The notes: generated by a model not told the origin, from the letters alone. Counted from the first letter of the stretch, positions 17,425 to 26,225 are shown. The stretch: DNA of 57,804 nucleotides from Desulfobacteraceae bacterium (GCA_016744295.1 JADGEQ010000042.1:1-57804), one strand, 5' to 3'. Program-made: numbers and translations.

Positions 17425-18444
17425 TTATCGGTTCAGCTGATATTTTCTTACCGCCCTGTTATGTTCTGCCAGTGTTTTTGAAAAGTAATGGGTGGTGTCA
17501 TTTTTTGATACAAAAAAAAGATATTTACTCGTATCCGGGTAGAGGGTTGCGACCAGTGCCAGGGCACCCGGATTGGCAATGGGGCCCAGAGGGAGTCCCC
17601 GGAGCTGATAGGTGTTGTAGGGGGTTACTCTTTTCAGGTGCCTTCTTCTGATTCTGCCGTCAAAATCCTTATCCCCATATATGACCGTGGGATCACTTTC
17701 CAGGCGCATCTTTTTTTTTAGTCGATTGTGAAAAACAGAAGAAATTAAGGGCCGTTCAGATGCATCACCGGTCTCTTTTTCAATGATTGAGGCAAGGGTG
17801 ACAATTTCATGGACTGAAAACCCCATCTCCTTTGTGCGAGTAGCCCATTCTTTGGTGTATATTTTGTGAAAGGTGGTCACCATCTTACGGATGATCTGCC
17901 GGCAGGGGGTCTGTTTTGGGAAAAAATAAGTGTCCGGATAAAGATAGCCCTCCAGGGAATGGGAATCCACGGCCAGACTTTTGATAAACTCCTTGTCCCG
18001 GCAAAGGGATAAAAATTCAGCAACAGCGCACTGATTTGTTTTCTGTACCAGAAGGGCAATTTCATCCATATTCAATCCTTCCGGTATGGTCAAGCGGTAG
18101 AGCCTGACTTTGCCCTTCAGGAGCTGATCCAGAATCCGGGCCGGGGGGGTATGGGCGGAAAGCTGATATTCACCCGCCATAAGCCGGGTGGCGGCCCTTT
18201 TATATCGAACATAAAGTTTAAATAGGGTTTGGTTGGTGATCAGTCCCTGATTTTCAAGATTGGCAGCAATCTGCCTAAGGTTCTGCCCCGGGGTGATGGC
18301 AAAGGTAATTTGTTTTTCCCGGGTGGAGCAGGGGGTCTCTATGAACTGCTTCATTTGAAAGATAAAAAGGGACAAAATTACACCGGTCATAAGAAAAATG
18401 CCAGCCAGGGTTTTTCCCATAATTTTTAGTTTTGGGTAACGCAT
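17425..18444 (-). CDS. mltG: endolytic murein transglycosylase MltG
   Basis: Matches YceG/MltG: one N-terminal membrane helix (about residues 9-28), a LysM-like segment (ITPGQNLRQIAANL), and the lytic domain with the catalytic Glu in SIIEKETGDASERP, HNRLKKKMRLESDPTVIYG, YNTYQLRGLPLGPIANPG and the terminal FVSKNDTTHYFSKTLAEH. It cuts nascent glycan strands at the inner membrane to end chain growth. Length (339-344) is normal. Start is unsure: ATG 18444 or TTG 18459, neither with a good ribosome binding site. It lies directly behind the Rnf operon terminator, so it needs its own promoter or readthrough. Confidence 0.92.
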   Translation of the reverse strand: MRYPKLKIMGKTLAGIFLMTGVILSLFIFQMKQFIETPCSTREKQITFAITPGQNLRQIAANLENQGLITNQTLFKLYVRYKRAATRLMAGEYQLSAHTPPARILDQLLKGKVRLYRLTIPEGLNMDEIALLVQKTNQCAVAEFLSLCRDKEFIKSLAVDSHSLEGYLYPDTYFFPKQTPCRQIIRKMVTTFHKIYTKEWATRTKEMGFSVHEIVTLASIIEKETGDASERPLISSVFHNRLKKKMRLESDPTVIYGDKDFDGRIRRRHLKRVTPYNTYQLRGLPLGPIANPGALALVATLYPDTSKYLFFVSKNDTTHYFSKTLAEHNRAVRKYQLNR

Positions 18445-18464
18445 AGTGTTTTTGCTCAATTAAT

Positions 18465-18498
18465 AAAAAAGGGTATCCTAAGCGATGTGGGATACCCT
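18465..18498 (-). terminator. intrinsic terminator of the Rnf operon
   Basis: Read leftward, a 9-bp stem AGGGTATCC (18498-18490) with its complement (18478-18470) closes an 11-base loop and is followed by a T-run. It lies between the rnfB stop and the mltG start. Confidence 0.8.
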
Positions 18499-18536
18499 AG
18501 TATACCGATACCAAAAAAACGGCATTTTTTTATTTT

Positions 18537-18579
18537 ACCATGAAGAACATGAAGGAGAAATCTTCTTGTTCTTCATGGT
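18537..18579. repeat. 13-bp inverted repeat, REP-like
   Basis: ACCATGAAGAACA (18537-18549) and its exact complement (18567-18579) flank 17 bases, inside which GAAG and CTTC extend the pairing. It resembles dispersed CTTCATG-type intergenic hairpins and lies just past the rnfB stop. It may protect the 3' end of the mRNA; with no T-run leftward it is not an obvious terminator itself. Confidence 0.5.
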
Positions 18580-18598
18580 GAACTTATTTAATGTTTTC

Positions 18599-20683
18599 CT
18601 ATTTGGCAATGGGGAAATCAGAATCCGGATTATAACATATTCTACAGCAATTGAGACAACGCTCTGCTTCTTTTTGGGCAATGTCTTCGGGGAGGACAAG
18701 GTCAACCTCCACCATGGAGTCAAGACGTTCTGAAACATGGAGTTCCGGCATTTTTGCCCGCTTGATCTTTTTGATTCCGTCCACATGGGTAAAAATGGAT
18801 TCATGGATTCGTTTTTGCTGTAGTGAGTCCTTTACCGGTTCCACTGGCTCTCCCTTGAGAAAGCAGTCAATGGATCGCGCAGCCCTTCGTCCGCCGCCAA
18901 TGGCATCCACCACAAGGGAAGGTCCTGTGGCGGCATCCCCGGCCGTAAAGATATAGGGGATGGAGGACTGGAGGGTGGCCGGATCATTGTCAATGGTATT
19001 CCACCGGGTCAGTTCAAGTTCCGTCATCCGGGGATGGGGATCCTGTTTTTTAAAGGAGGCTTCCGGAGACTGACCAATGGCAGATATGACCATGTCCACA
19101 TCCAGCAGGGTTTCCGATCCTTCAATGGGTTCGGGCCGTTGACGGCCGGAGGCATCGGGCTCACCTAGCTTCATTTGCAGGTATTCCAGTTGACTGCATT
19201 TCCCGCTTTCATCTGCTACCACCCGGGTGGGGGCTGCCAGGAATACAAAGTCAATGCCCTCTTCCTCCGAGGCCACAATCTCCACCTCATTGGCAGGCAT
19301 CTCTTTTCGGGTACGCCTGTAAACCATGTAAACTTTATCAAGGCCCAGTCTTAAAAGAGTTCTGGCACAGTCGACTGCTGTATTTCCACCGCCGACAACC
19401 GCAGCGGTTTTGCCCAGCTTGATTTTTTCACCTCCGGAAATTCTCTGGAGAAAATTGATACCGGTAAAGCAGCCTTCCAAGTCTTCGCCGTCAATGCCCA
19501 ACGAGTAATCTTCCCAGGCACCAACCCCTAAAAATACTGCCTGATACCCCGAGGCCATGAGAGATCCCAGTCCAAAGTCCACTCCAAATTTTAGATAGGG
19601 GAATGATTTGATCCCCAGATCCAGAATTCCCTGGATTTCCCAGTCCAAAACTTTTTTGGGAAGCCGGTATTCCGGTATGCCATACCGGAGCATTCCGCCC
19701 AGTTTTGGCATGGCTTCAAAAATATTCACCTGGTATCCGATGCGTTTTAAAAAGAAGGCACAGGAAAGCCCGGAGGGGCCTCCTCCAATGACGGCAACTT
19801 TTTTGCCGTTATCCGGGGCACAGGTGATGGGGATACGACTCCCTGTATTCATTTCATAGTCTGCCACAAAGCGCTTTAGCTGGTTGATGGAGACGGGTTC
19901 ATCTTCAATTCCCCTGCGGCATTGGTCTTCGCAGGGGTGGGGGCAGACCCGGCCGCAGGCAAGGGGCAAAGGATTTCTCATCCGGATGGTTTGGACGGCT
20001 TCCTTGTATTTTCCTTCTTTGAGCTGGTTGATATACCTAGGAATATTGATCTCTGCCGGACAGGTCTGGGCACAGGGCGCCAGGGGATCATTTTTCTGGT
20101 TAAACTTCATTAGCTTTTCAGAAAGGGTTTTTACCTCGATAATATCCTTGGGGCAGGCTTTCTGACAAGCACCGCAGCCAACGCATTTGTCATCATCCAC
20201 AACCGGATGACCATCTGGACCCATATGAACCGCATCGAACTGACAAGATTTGACACAATCTCCAAGGCCGATACAGCCGACACTGCAAACCCGGCTGCCG
20301 CCGAACACAACAGACATGGCCTTGCAGGATGAAACCCCCATGTAGTGGTATTTATCCGCCGCCCGAAAGCCGCCGTCACACATGTTATAGGACATGGGGC
20401 TTTCCGCAGATCCGGCATCAACCCCCATTATTTTAGAGACAGCCTCCACCCCTTCCTTGCTGTTGATAACGCAGAGGGTTGGGGGTTCCTTGCCGGTTAC
20501 AATGGCTTCAGCTGCTGCTGAACAACCAGCATAACCGCACCCGCCGCAGTTGGCAGCGGCCAGGTTGTTTTCAATCTGTGAAATCCTGGGGTCCTCGTAC
20601 ACATAAAAGACCTTGGACGAGAGGCTCAGAACGATACCGCACACAGCCCCTATCCCTAGCATGAACAATAAAGCTGGAATCAT
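18599..20683 (-). CDS. rnfB: RnfB fused to a glutamate-synthase-beta-like FAD/NAD(P) oxidoreductase
   Basis: The first 190 of 694 residues are RnfB: membrane anchor (1-25), the 4Fe-4S motif with Cys46, Cys49, Cys54 and Cys71 (CGGCGYAGC), and paired ferredoxin clusters (CSVGCIGLGDC.., CVGCGACQKACP). The rest is a GltD/NfnB-like module: an Fe-S entry segment (CAQTCPAE, CGRVCPHPCEDQC), FAD Rossmann GGGPSG near 300, NAD(P) Rossmann VVGGGNTAVDCARTL near 430, and GDAATGPSLVVDAIGGGRRAA. The tail (MPELHVSERLDS...) ends with another cysteine set (CLNCCRIC). Normal RnfB is about 180-330 residues and passes electrons from ferredoxin. The fusion would let the Rnf complex exchange electrons directly with NAD(P)H. 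Last gene of the operon, 18 bases after rnfA. Confidence 0.92.
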   Translation of the reverse strand: MIPALLFMLGIGAVCGIVLSLSSKVFYVYEDPRISQIENNLAAANCGGCGYAGCSAAAEAIVTGKEPPTLCVINSKEGVEAVSKIMGVDAGSAESPMSYNMCDGGFRAADKYHYMGVSSCKAMSVVFGGSRVCSVGCIGLGDCVKSCQFDAVHMGPDGHPVVDDDKCVGCGACQKACPKDIIEVKTLSEKLMKFNQKNDPLAPCAQTCPAEINIPRYINQLKEGKYKEAVQTIRMRNPLPLACGRVCPHPCEDQCRRGIEDEPVSINQLKRFVADYEMNTGSRIPITCAPDNGKKVAVIGGGPSGLSCAFFLKRIGYQVNIFEAMPKLGGMLRYGIPEYRLPKKVLDWEIQGILDLGIKSFPYLKFGVDFGLGSLMASGYQAVFLGVGAWEDYSLGIDGEDLEGCFTGINFLQRISGGEKIKLGKTAAVVGGGNTAVDCARTLLRLGLDKVYMVYRRTRKEMPANEVEIVASEEEGIDFVFLAAPTRVVADESGKCSQLEYLQMKLGEPDASGRQRPEPIEGSETLLDVDMVISAIGQSPEASFKKQDPHPRMTELELTRWNTIDNDPATLQSSIPYIFTAGDAATGPSLVVDAIGGGRRAARSIDCFLKGEPVEPVKDSLQQKRIHESIFTHVDGIKKIKRAKMPELHVSERLDSMVEVDLVLPEDIAQKEAERCLNCCRICYNPDSDFPIAK

Positions 20684-20701
20684 ATTATCACCTTGATTTA
20701 G

Positions 20702-21277
20702 TTAAACCATTCCCTTAAATGACATGAATGTAAGTGCAATCATTCCTGCGGTCACAAGGCCGATGGAAGTGTCTTGCAGGGGTTTGGGTACCCTTGCAAT
20801 ATTGATTCTTTCCCTCACTCCTGCAAACAGGACCAGGGCAAGCCCAAATCCCAATGCATAGGAAAAAGAGGATACGGCTGCTTCAAGAAAGCTGGATTCT
20901 TCCTTGATGTTTATCAAACAGACGCCCATGACAGCACAATTTGTCGTGATCAGGGGAAGGAAAATACCCAGGCCTGCATAAAGACCGGGGATGCTTTTTT
21001 TAAGGAACATTTCCACAAACTGGACCAGTGATGCAATGACCAGGATAAAGGAAACTGTACGTAAATATTCAACATCCAGCGCCTTTAACAGGTAGGTGTC
21101 AACTATCCATGTAATAATGCCGGCCATGACAAGAACAAAGACCACGGCCATGGCCATGCCTACCGCTGTTTCCATCTTTTTGGATGTCCCCAAGAAAGGG
21201 CAACAGCCAAGAAACTGGGCAAGGAGAATATTGTTGATAAAAATGCAGCTGATTGCCAGGACGAATAAATCACCCAT
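20702..21277 (-). CDS. rnfA: Rnf complex membrane subunit RnfA
   Basis: A 191-residue, six-helix integral membrane protein. Signatures are NNILLAQFLGCCPFLGTSKKMETAVGM near the start and ITTNCAVMGVCL in the middle, where the conserved cysteines help hold a membrane-embedded 2Fe-2S centre shared with RnfE. It forms the core through which ferredoxin-NAD electron flow is coupled to sodium or proton export. It lies 14 bases downstream of rnfE, with which it shares the duplicated fold in opposite membrane topology. Confidence 0.95.
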   Translation of the reverse strand: MGDLFVLAISCIFINNILLAQFLGCCPFLGTSKKMETAVGMAMAVVFVLVMAGIITWIVDTYLLKALDVEYLRTVSFILVIASLVQFVEMFLKKSIPGLYAGLGIFLPLITTNCAVMGVCLINIKEESSFLEAAVSSFSYALGFGLALVLFAGVRERINIARVPKPLQDTSIGLVTAGMIALTFMSFKGMV

Positions 21278-21291
21278 GAGTTATCTCCTTT

Positions 21292-21900
21292 TTATTTTTT
21301 CCCAATTAGGTTCATTAAGCAGAGCATTAGTCCCAGGCCCACAAAGGCACCTGGTGCCTCAAGCATGAACTTGAAAGGAAGAAAATTGGCGCCCATTTCA
21401 AAGGCAGGTACTCCGCCCCAGATGGTTAGGGTGCCGTTACCTAATAATTCCCTTAAAGCTCCGAGGGAAGAGAGGGAAAGCGTGAATCCGATACCGATTC
21501 CCAATCCGTCTGCAACGGAAAAAACAGGACTGTTTTTGCTGGCAAATGCCTCGGCTCTTCCAAGGACAATACAATTTACCACAATCAGAGGGATGAAAAT
21601 CCCCAGTTTCAAAAATAATTCATAGGTATAGGCCTGCATTAACAATTCCACAATGGTAACAAAGGTGGCTATGATTACTATATAACAGGCGATTCTTACC
21701 TTTGAAGGAATTATGTTTCTAAGCAGTGAAATTAAAAGGTTTGAAAAAATAAGGACAAAGGTAGTGGCAATGCCCATTCCAATACCGTTTTCTACGGATT
21801 TTGTGACGGCAAGGACCGGACATAGGCCCAGAACCAACCTGAATGGCGGTATTTCAGCCCAGAGTCCTTTTGTAAATTCTTTTGCCAAGGATTGTGCCAT
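21292..21900 (-). CDS. rnfE: Rnf complex membrane subunit RnfE
   Basis: A 202-residue membrane protein homologous to RnfA but of inverted topology. It begins with EFTKGLWAEIPPFRLVLGLCPVLAVT and has the second cysteine segment IPLIVVNCIVLGRAEAFAS. Together with RnfA it surrounds the intramembrane Fe-S cluster. Length is typical. It follows rnfG with a short gap and has its own purine-rich ribosome binding site. Confidence 0.95.
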   Translation of the reverse strand: MAQSLAKEFTKGLWAEIPPFRLVLGLCPVLAVTKSVENGIGMGIATTFVLIFSNLLISLLRNIIPSKVRIACYIVIIATFVTIVELLMQAYTYELFLKLGIFIPLIVVNCIVLGRAEAFASKNSPVFSVADGLGIGIGFTLSLSSLGALRELLGNGTLTIWGGVPAFEMGANFLPFKFMLEAPGAFVGLGLMLCLMNLIGKK

Positions 21901-21935
21901 AATTTATGTCTCCTGAATATCTTGGTTGGGTTGCC

Positions 21936-22514
21936 TTATTTTATCTGCTTGATAATTTCAGGTTTTAGCTTCTGATAGATTTCTTTTGCCTGGATTGCTG
22001 CAATACTGATACCCTTTGAGGTAACCGTGGCGCCAGATATTGCATCAATCTCCCCTTCGTCTTTCAAGGCAAAGTTTGTATCAAGACTTTTTCCTGCAAA
22101 CTGAGATACAAAGGAAAGATCGTCTTTAGCCCTTGTTCCAATACCAGGTGTCTCTGCATGAGTGGTCATCCTTACCTGGATAACCTGGTCGGTTTCAAGA
22201 TTGATTCCCACCATGAGCCCTATGGGACCGCCGAATCCGCCTCCTTTAGTTTCAAAGGCAATGGCTTTGGTGCCGTCGGATAGAATTCCGGGAAAAACCT
22301 GGAGTTCGTCATCACCTGATTTTACGGTGAATCTCTCGGCCAAAGGGTCATTGGTGGCTTCCGGGAAAATTTCTGCAATGGCCGGCGCTTTCTGGAATTT
22401 TAGCACCTGGTTTTCAATTTGGACTGCGGTTCCGGATTGTACGGCAGCAAGAAGCCCGCCTGAAAAAGCAGTAAGTACAGTTAAAACAACAATCATATTA
22501 ATCATTTCACGCAT
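21936..22514 (-). CDS. rnfG: Rnf complex FMN-binding subunit RnfG
   Basis: About 192 residues from ATG 22514, which has AAGGGAGC before it and overlaps the rnfD stop by 8 bases; a longer in-frame start would reach far into rnfD and is unlikely. One N-terminal helix (MIVVLTVLTAFSGGLLAA) anchors a periplasmic FMN-binding domain. The covalent flavin site SGATVTSKG is intact, with FMN bound through the last Thr of SGAT(x)T. It relays electrons on the outer face between the RnfA/E cluster and RnfD, and plausibly to the cytochrome encoded at the head of this operon. Confidence 0.94.
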   Translation of the reverse strand: MREMINMIVVLTVLTAFSGGLLAAVQSGTAVQIENQVLKFQKAPAIAEIFPEATNDPLAERFTVKSGDDELQVFPGILSDGTKAIAFETKGGGFGGPIGLMVGINLETDQVIQVRMTTHAETPGIGTRAKDDLSFVSQFAGKSLDTNFALKDEGEIDAISGATVTSKGISIAAIQAKEIYQKLKPEIIKQIK

Positions 22515-23475
22515 TATTTGCTCCCTTTCCCAAAACTTTTGGTCTAATGGTATCAACCAGGGGATTAACAAGGTTCAGCAACAGGATGGCCAATACAGTG
22601 CCGTCCTCATATACGCCGATATTCCGCATGAGAATGATCATCAGCCCAGCTAAAAAACCGTATAGAAACATGGGAATTGTGTTCACCGGAGAAGTGGAGT
22701 TTTCAGTGGCCAGAAAAAAGGCACCCAACAGGGTATAACCGGAGAAAAGATGGATAGCGGGGCTTCCATAAATTTCAGGATTAGCCATATTGAAACAAAA
22801 TGCTGTAACAATGATACCGAGGATAAACGATAGGGATATTTCCCAGCGGATATAGCCTCTCAGTATCAGGTAGATGCCGCCGAGGATAATTCCAAGGCCA
22901 AAGGTGGAACCAATGGCACCCACCTGTTTGCCCATGATCAGATCCATAGTGGGGAAGAGATCTGCGATTGCAGCAGCACCCTGAAATTTCAGGGCAGCCA
23001 GTGGAGCTAGGGCTGTATATCCAAAATCATAATTAACATAGGCTGCGTCAAAATCAAACATTACCTTCCAGGAAAGCATGAGAAAGGACATTCCGATGAG
23101 GGCCGGATTGAAAGGATTGGCTCCAATGCCGCCAAAGATCATCTTTCCGATGACCACGGCCACAAAAGTTCCCACCACCACTAACCACCAGGGGCTGGTT
23201 GCGGGCAGCATGATACCGAAAATCATACCGATGACGGCTGAATCCAGATCTCCAACGGTGATTGGTTTTTTTGCTATAAGGTTCATGACAAATTCCCAGA
23301 GCATGGCCGTGGAGATTGATAATGCAACCACACCAAGGGCCGGGGCACCAAACTGAATAATACCAAAAATGGCTGCCGGCAGCAGGGCCAGAATAATATT
23401 CAGGTTCATTTGAAATAGACTGTCTCCGTCATGCCAGAAGGGCGCATGGGAGACGGTTAGTTTATTGCTATTCAT
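22507..23475 (-). CDS. rnfD: Rnf complex flavin-binding membrane subunit RnfD
   Basis: A 322-residue protein with about ten membrane helices of the RnfD/NqrB family. Recognisable stretches are SHAPFWHDGDS at the start, GGIGANPFNPALIGMSFL, and ENSTSPVNT near the C terminus. It carries flavin cofactors and is thought to form part of the ion channel. It starts 14 bases after rnfC. Length and topology are usual. Confidence 0.95.
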   Translation of the reverse strand: MNSNKLTVSHAPFWHDGDSLFQMNLNIILALLPAAIFGIIQFGAPALGVVALSISTAMLWEFVMNLIAKKPITVGDLDSAVIGMIFGIMLPATSPWWLVVVGTFVAVVIGKMIFGGIGANPFNPALIGMSFLMLSWKVMFDFDAAYVNYDFGYTALAPLAALKFQGAAAIADLFPTMDLIMGKQVGAIGSTFGLGIILGGIYLILRGYIRWEISLSFILGIIVTAFCFNMANPEIYGSPAIHLFSGYTLLGAFFLATENSTSPVNTIPMFLYGFLAGLMIILMRNIGVYEDGTVLAILLLNLVNPLVDTIRPKVLGKGANNA

Positions 23476-23489
23476 TTACGCTCTCCATT

Positions 23490-24761
23490 TTAAGCCTCTG
23501 CTCGAAGGGTCAGCAGTTCATGTTTTCCAAGCCGGATATATTGATACAAAGGGATGTGTGCCGTGCATACATAGGCACATAGTCCGCATTCAATACAAGA
23601 CTCAAGATCAAACCTGTCGGCTGCTTCTTCATATTGGTCTGCTTCCAGATACCGTACCAGCAGGTTCACCGGAATATTGGCCGGACAGATCCGGATACAC
23701 TTGCCGCAGTTCACACAGGGGTAATCCGATAATTGGGGAATGATATCCCTGTCCTGGATAATGACGGTGTCCATGTCGGCAAGAACCGGGTGGTGGGGTG
23801 TAAAGGTTGCAAACCCTTTCATGGGGCCGCCAATGATAATCCGGTCCTGCTCATTAACATGGATATTGAACCGGCTGAATATTTTACTCAAAGGCGTCCC
23901 AATGGTGGCACGAACCCTATGTCGGGTGCCCTCTTTGCCGATAAGTGTCAGTATTTTATCAAATACAGCTTCTTTTGTTTTGTAGACCCGGGCAAGGGAG
24001 ACAAGGGCCTCGGCACGGATAAAGCAGATGCCCATGTCTTCAGGCATCTGTCCCGCCGGCAGAGTAATGTTCAGATGGTCCTTCATGACCAGGGCCGGCA
24101 GGGTGGAAGGATAAATATTACTGGTTTTTAATATCTGGATAGAATCAAAGCTCATCTGGGTTTCAAGGTTTTCGGGGATGGTAATGCAAAACCTTGGTAC
24201 TTTGGTCAGTCTCTTTAAAATTCGAGCGCCCTCTTTGACCTCGTCCGTGTATTTTAAGCTTACAAATTGACTGGTGGTGGATAAAAGATCTGTGTCTGAG
24301 CAGGTAATCACAATGGTATTGATTTTTGTCTTACCATTGGCCAGCATCTCAAATGGAGGCGCGCCCGGGAGTTTGCGTAAAAACTGGTCGGCAAACCCGA
24401 TATCTTCCACGGTATCCAGTTTGATCGTGTCGTCCCCGGATGTCTGGGTCTGATCAGGCTTGATAAGAATAAAGGTGGCAATATTGCCAAAATCATCGGA
24501 ATAGGTGTCAAAGAGTTTGATGGTGCCTGCAACAGGGGATAATGTGTATGCAGTGCTGTCATCATAGAGTTTTAACTTTTCTCCCTTTTTGACGGCATCG
24601 CCCTTTTTGATCAGGGCCTGTTTTGTGCTGTCAATTGCTTCGGCTATCAATACAGATAGACTCGCCGGTACAGGGATTAACTCTGGCTCTTTCAGATCCG
24701 GTTCCGGCAGATCATAGACAAGCCTGGGTTGGTTTAAAGAAAAAAAAGATCGTTTAATCAT
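23490..24761 (-). CDS. rnfC: Rnf complex NADH-binding subunit RnfC
   Basis: A 423-residue peripheral subunit: an N-terminal barrel/biotinyl-like part (KKGDAVKKGEKL), the NADH/FMN-binding SLBB region (IIGGPMKGFATFTPHHPV) and two 4Fe-4S motifs (CVNCGKCIRICPANIP and CIECGLCAYVCTAHIP). It is on the short side for RnfC, lacking the long Ala-rich tail of enterobacterial forms. It exchanges electrons with NAD. It is the first core gene, 64 bases after the cytochrome gene. Confidence 0.95.
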   Translation of the reverse strand: MIKRSFFSLNQPRLVYDLPEPDLKEPELIPVPASLSVLIAEAIDSTKQALIKKGDAVKKGEKLKLYDDSTAYTLSPVAGTIKLFDTYSDDFGNIATFILIKPDQTQTSGDDTIKLDTVEDIGFADQFLRKLPGAPPFEMLANGKTKINTIVITCSDTDLLSTTSQFVSLKYTDEVKEGARILKRLTKVPRFCITIPENLETQMSFDSIQILKTSNIYPSTLPALVMKDHLNITLPAGQMPEDMGICFIRAEALVSLARVYKTKEAVFDKILTLIGKEGTRHRVRATIGTPLSKIFSRFNIHVNEQDRIIIGGPMKGFATFTPHHPVLADMDTVIIQDRDIIPQLSDYPCVNCGKCIRICPANIPVNLLVRYLEADQYEEAADRFDLESCIECGLCAYVCTAHIPLYQYIRLGKHELLTLRAEA

Positions 24762-24825
24762 AATAAGTCCTTGTTTGGTAAATAGCTTAGATCATAACCT
24801 TGTCGGGCGTTGGTAACAATTCCGG

Positions 24826-25191
24826 TTATAGGTTATGACACGAGTTACATTCTACCGGACCTGCGCCATACTCTTCATGACATCCCTTGCACTGTGCGTG
24901 AAATGCATCAGCTCTTGATGGTAAGTCTTCATCACCTGTCTCTTCGTGGCACTCGCTGCAGTTGTAGGTATCATCATCTTCAATGTTATGATGGCAGTCC
25001 AGACATTCCAAACTATAAGCGTCTGTGTGCGATAGGTGGGTGAATAGAACTTTACCAGCTTTGTTTTGAAACATAAAACGCACTGGGTTTTCAGGGGCAG
25101 GGGATGTGAAAGATGCGTAGCATACAATTCCTGTGATCAAAAGAACGATCATAATTAATACAGCTACTTTTAGGTCTCGTTGTGATGCCAT
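24826..25191 (-). CDS. membrane-anchored tetrahaem cytochrome c of the Rnf operon
   Basis: 121 residues from ATG 25191 (GAGAGAAG upstream); a longer frame to 25236 lacks a ribosome binding site. After one uncleaved or cleaved helix (residues 8-28) come four CxxCH haem sites (63-67, 78-82, 101-105, 115-119), with extra histidines (His52, His55, His68, His98) suited as distal ligands, as in class III cytochromes c3. It should face the periplasm and link the outer side of Rnf (RnfG/RnfD) to the periplasmic cytochrome pool of a sulfate reducer. Position at the head of rnfCDGEAB is as in other cytochrome-linked Rnf operons. Confidence 0.93.
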   Translation of the reverse strand: MASQRDLKVAVLIMIVLLITGIVCYASFTSPAPENPVRFMFQNKAGKVLFTHLSHTDAYSLECLDCHHNIEDDDTYNCSECHEETGDEDLPSRADAFHAQCKGCHEEYGAGPVECNSCHNL

Positions 25192-25247
25192 AAGTCTTCT
25201 CTCAATTTTAGGGTTAGAGTTACGCGAAAAACCCACAACTGGCAGCG

Positions 25248-25276
25248 TTTATATTATATTGTAGCTATCTTGGCAA
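25248..25276 (-). promoter_or_regulatory. candidate promoter of the cytochrome-Rnf operon
   Basis: Minus strand TTGCCA (25276-25271), 17-base spacer, TATAAA (25253-25248); predicted start near 25241, giving a leader of about 50 bases. It lies between the RseC stop and the cytochrome start, so the Rnf genes could be expressed apart from RseC. Confidence 0.5.
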
Positions 25277-25291
25277 GGGAAAAAAATTATT

Positions 25292-25753
25292 TCATGACAC
25301 CTGGCAGGACCCTGAATCATCTCTTCGTTTTTTTCTGATGAGGAAGGGTTTGAATTCATCTTTCTGGGTGAGTATGGTTTGTTTCATGCGGATAATAAGG
25401 AAGGCTAGGCCAAAAAATGAAAATCCTAAAATCATTGCACAAAAGGACTTATTCATTTTGAGTATTGGCGCCAGACTGTCTCCGATGATGGCGCCGGCAA
25501 TCAATAAAAGGATGGGAAAAACATAGAGAAGGAAGGTTAAAAATAGCATTGGTTTGGTTTCAAGCCCAATGACAACCTGGTCTCCCACTTCAACTCCCAG
25601 GGTGTTTTTGACCGTTACAATCATCTCTTTTGAATCGTGGCTGGTGCCGCAGCTTTCCCTGGAGGAACAGCCTTCACATGCACCGGATCTAATTGTTTTA
25701 ATCAAGGCTGTGGATAATTTTGTTTGGGTGACAATCCCATTTTCAGTGATCAT
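25292..25753 (-). CDS. RseC/MucC-family membrane protein
   Basis: A 153-residue protein with the RseC layout: a cytoplasmic N-terminal part with a four-Cys cluster (SGACEGCSSRESCG, about 27-40), GVEVGDQVVIGL, then two membrane helices (about 70-90 and 104-122). In enterobacteria RseC works with the Rsx (Rnf-like) complex to keep SoxR reduced and influences sigma-E; here its place directly before the Rnf operon argues for a role in assembly or redox control of the complex. ATG 25753 has only a weak GGAA upstream. Confidence 0.85.
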   Translation of the reverse strand: MITENGIVTQTKLSTALIKTIRSGACEGCSSRESCGTSHDSKEMIVTVKNTLGVEVGDQVVIGLETKPMLFLTFLLYVFPILLLIAGAIIGDSLAPILKMNKSFCAMILGFSFFGLAFLIIRMKQTILTQKDEFKPFLIRKKRRDDSGSCQVS

Positions 25754-25831
25754 GGTAAAAATTCCAGCTTCAGTTCAGGTTACGGGAAGGTTAATCTTGT
25801 TAATATAAGGATAGTAGAATGGTTTACTCTT

Positions 25832-26128
25832 TTATGCAACTATGTTGACAATCAGTCTGTTCTCCTGTGCCGCTGTCGGGTTTTGATTTGATCCAGAGTC
25901 CGGGCTTGGCGGAACCGTCTTTTCAGATGTCTTTGTTTCTTCTGCCGTCAGCATGTCCCGGGCTTCCTGGGTAATGTTGACTTCAAATGCCTGCTGGGCT
26001 GACGGAGTGATCTTTTGGCTTGGTTCTGTGATCTCTTTGTTTTTATTATTGAGCAGGGTGCTGTCCACCGGTGGTGTGGCTGACGTGTTTGCTGTGTACG
26101 GATTTGTGTTTATGTTGCTGATATCCAT
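25832..26128 (-). CDS. hypothetical small polar protein
   Basis: 98 residues, rich in Asn, Thr, Ser, Pro and Glu, with no membrane segment or cysteine, so probably largely disordered. I do not recognise a family. It is a real gene by its signals: AGGAGG stands directly before ATG 26128 and a near-consensus promoter lies upstream. One more regular segment is AQQAFEVNITQEARDMLTAE. It is transcribed away from the tRNA and ends 78 bases before the RseC start, so it may lead that transcript. Confidence 0.7.
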   Translation of the reverse strand: MDISNINTNPYTANTSATPPVDSTLLNNKNKEITEPSQKITPSAQQAFEVNITQEARDMLTAEETKTSEKTVPPSPDSGSNQNPTAAQENRLIVNIVA

Positions 26129-26178
26129 GGGGTTTCCTCCTGAGTATATTATATCAATGTCTACATCAATATTGATAA

Positions 26179-26207
26179 ATAATAACCATATTACCCAATG
26201 ATGTCAA
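26179..26207 (-). promoter_or_regulatory. strong sigma70-type promoter of the small polar protein gene
   Basis: Minus strand TTGACA (26207-26202), 17-base spacer, TATTAT (26184-26179). It is back-to-back with the tRNA promoter, the two -35 boxes 18 bases apart. Confidence 0.7.
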
Positions 26208-26225
26208 TTTTTTTATGATTTTTGC

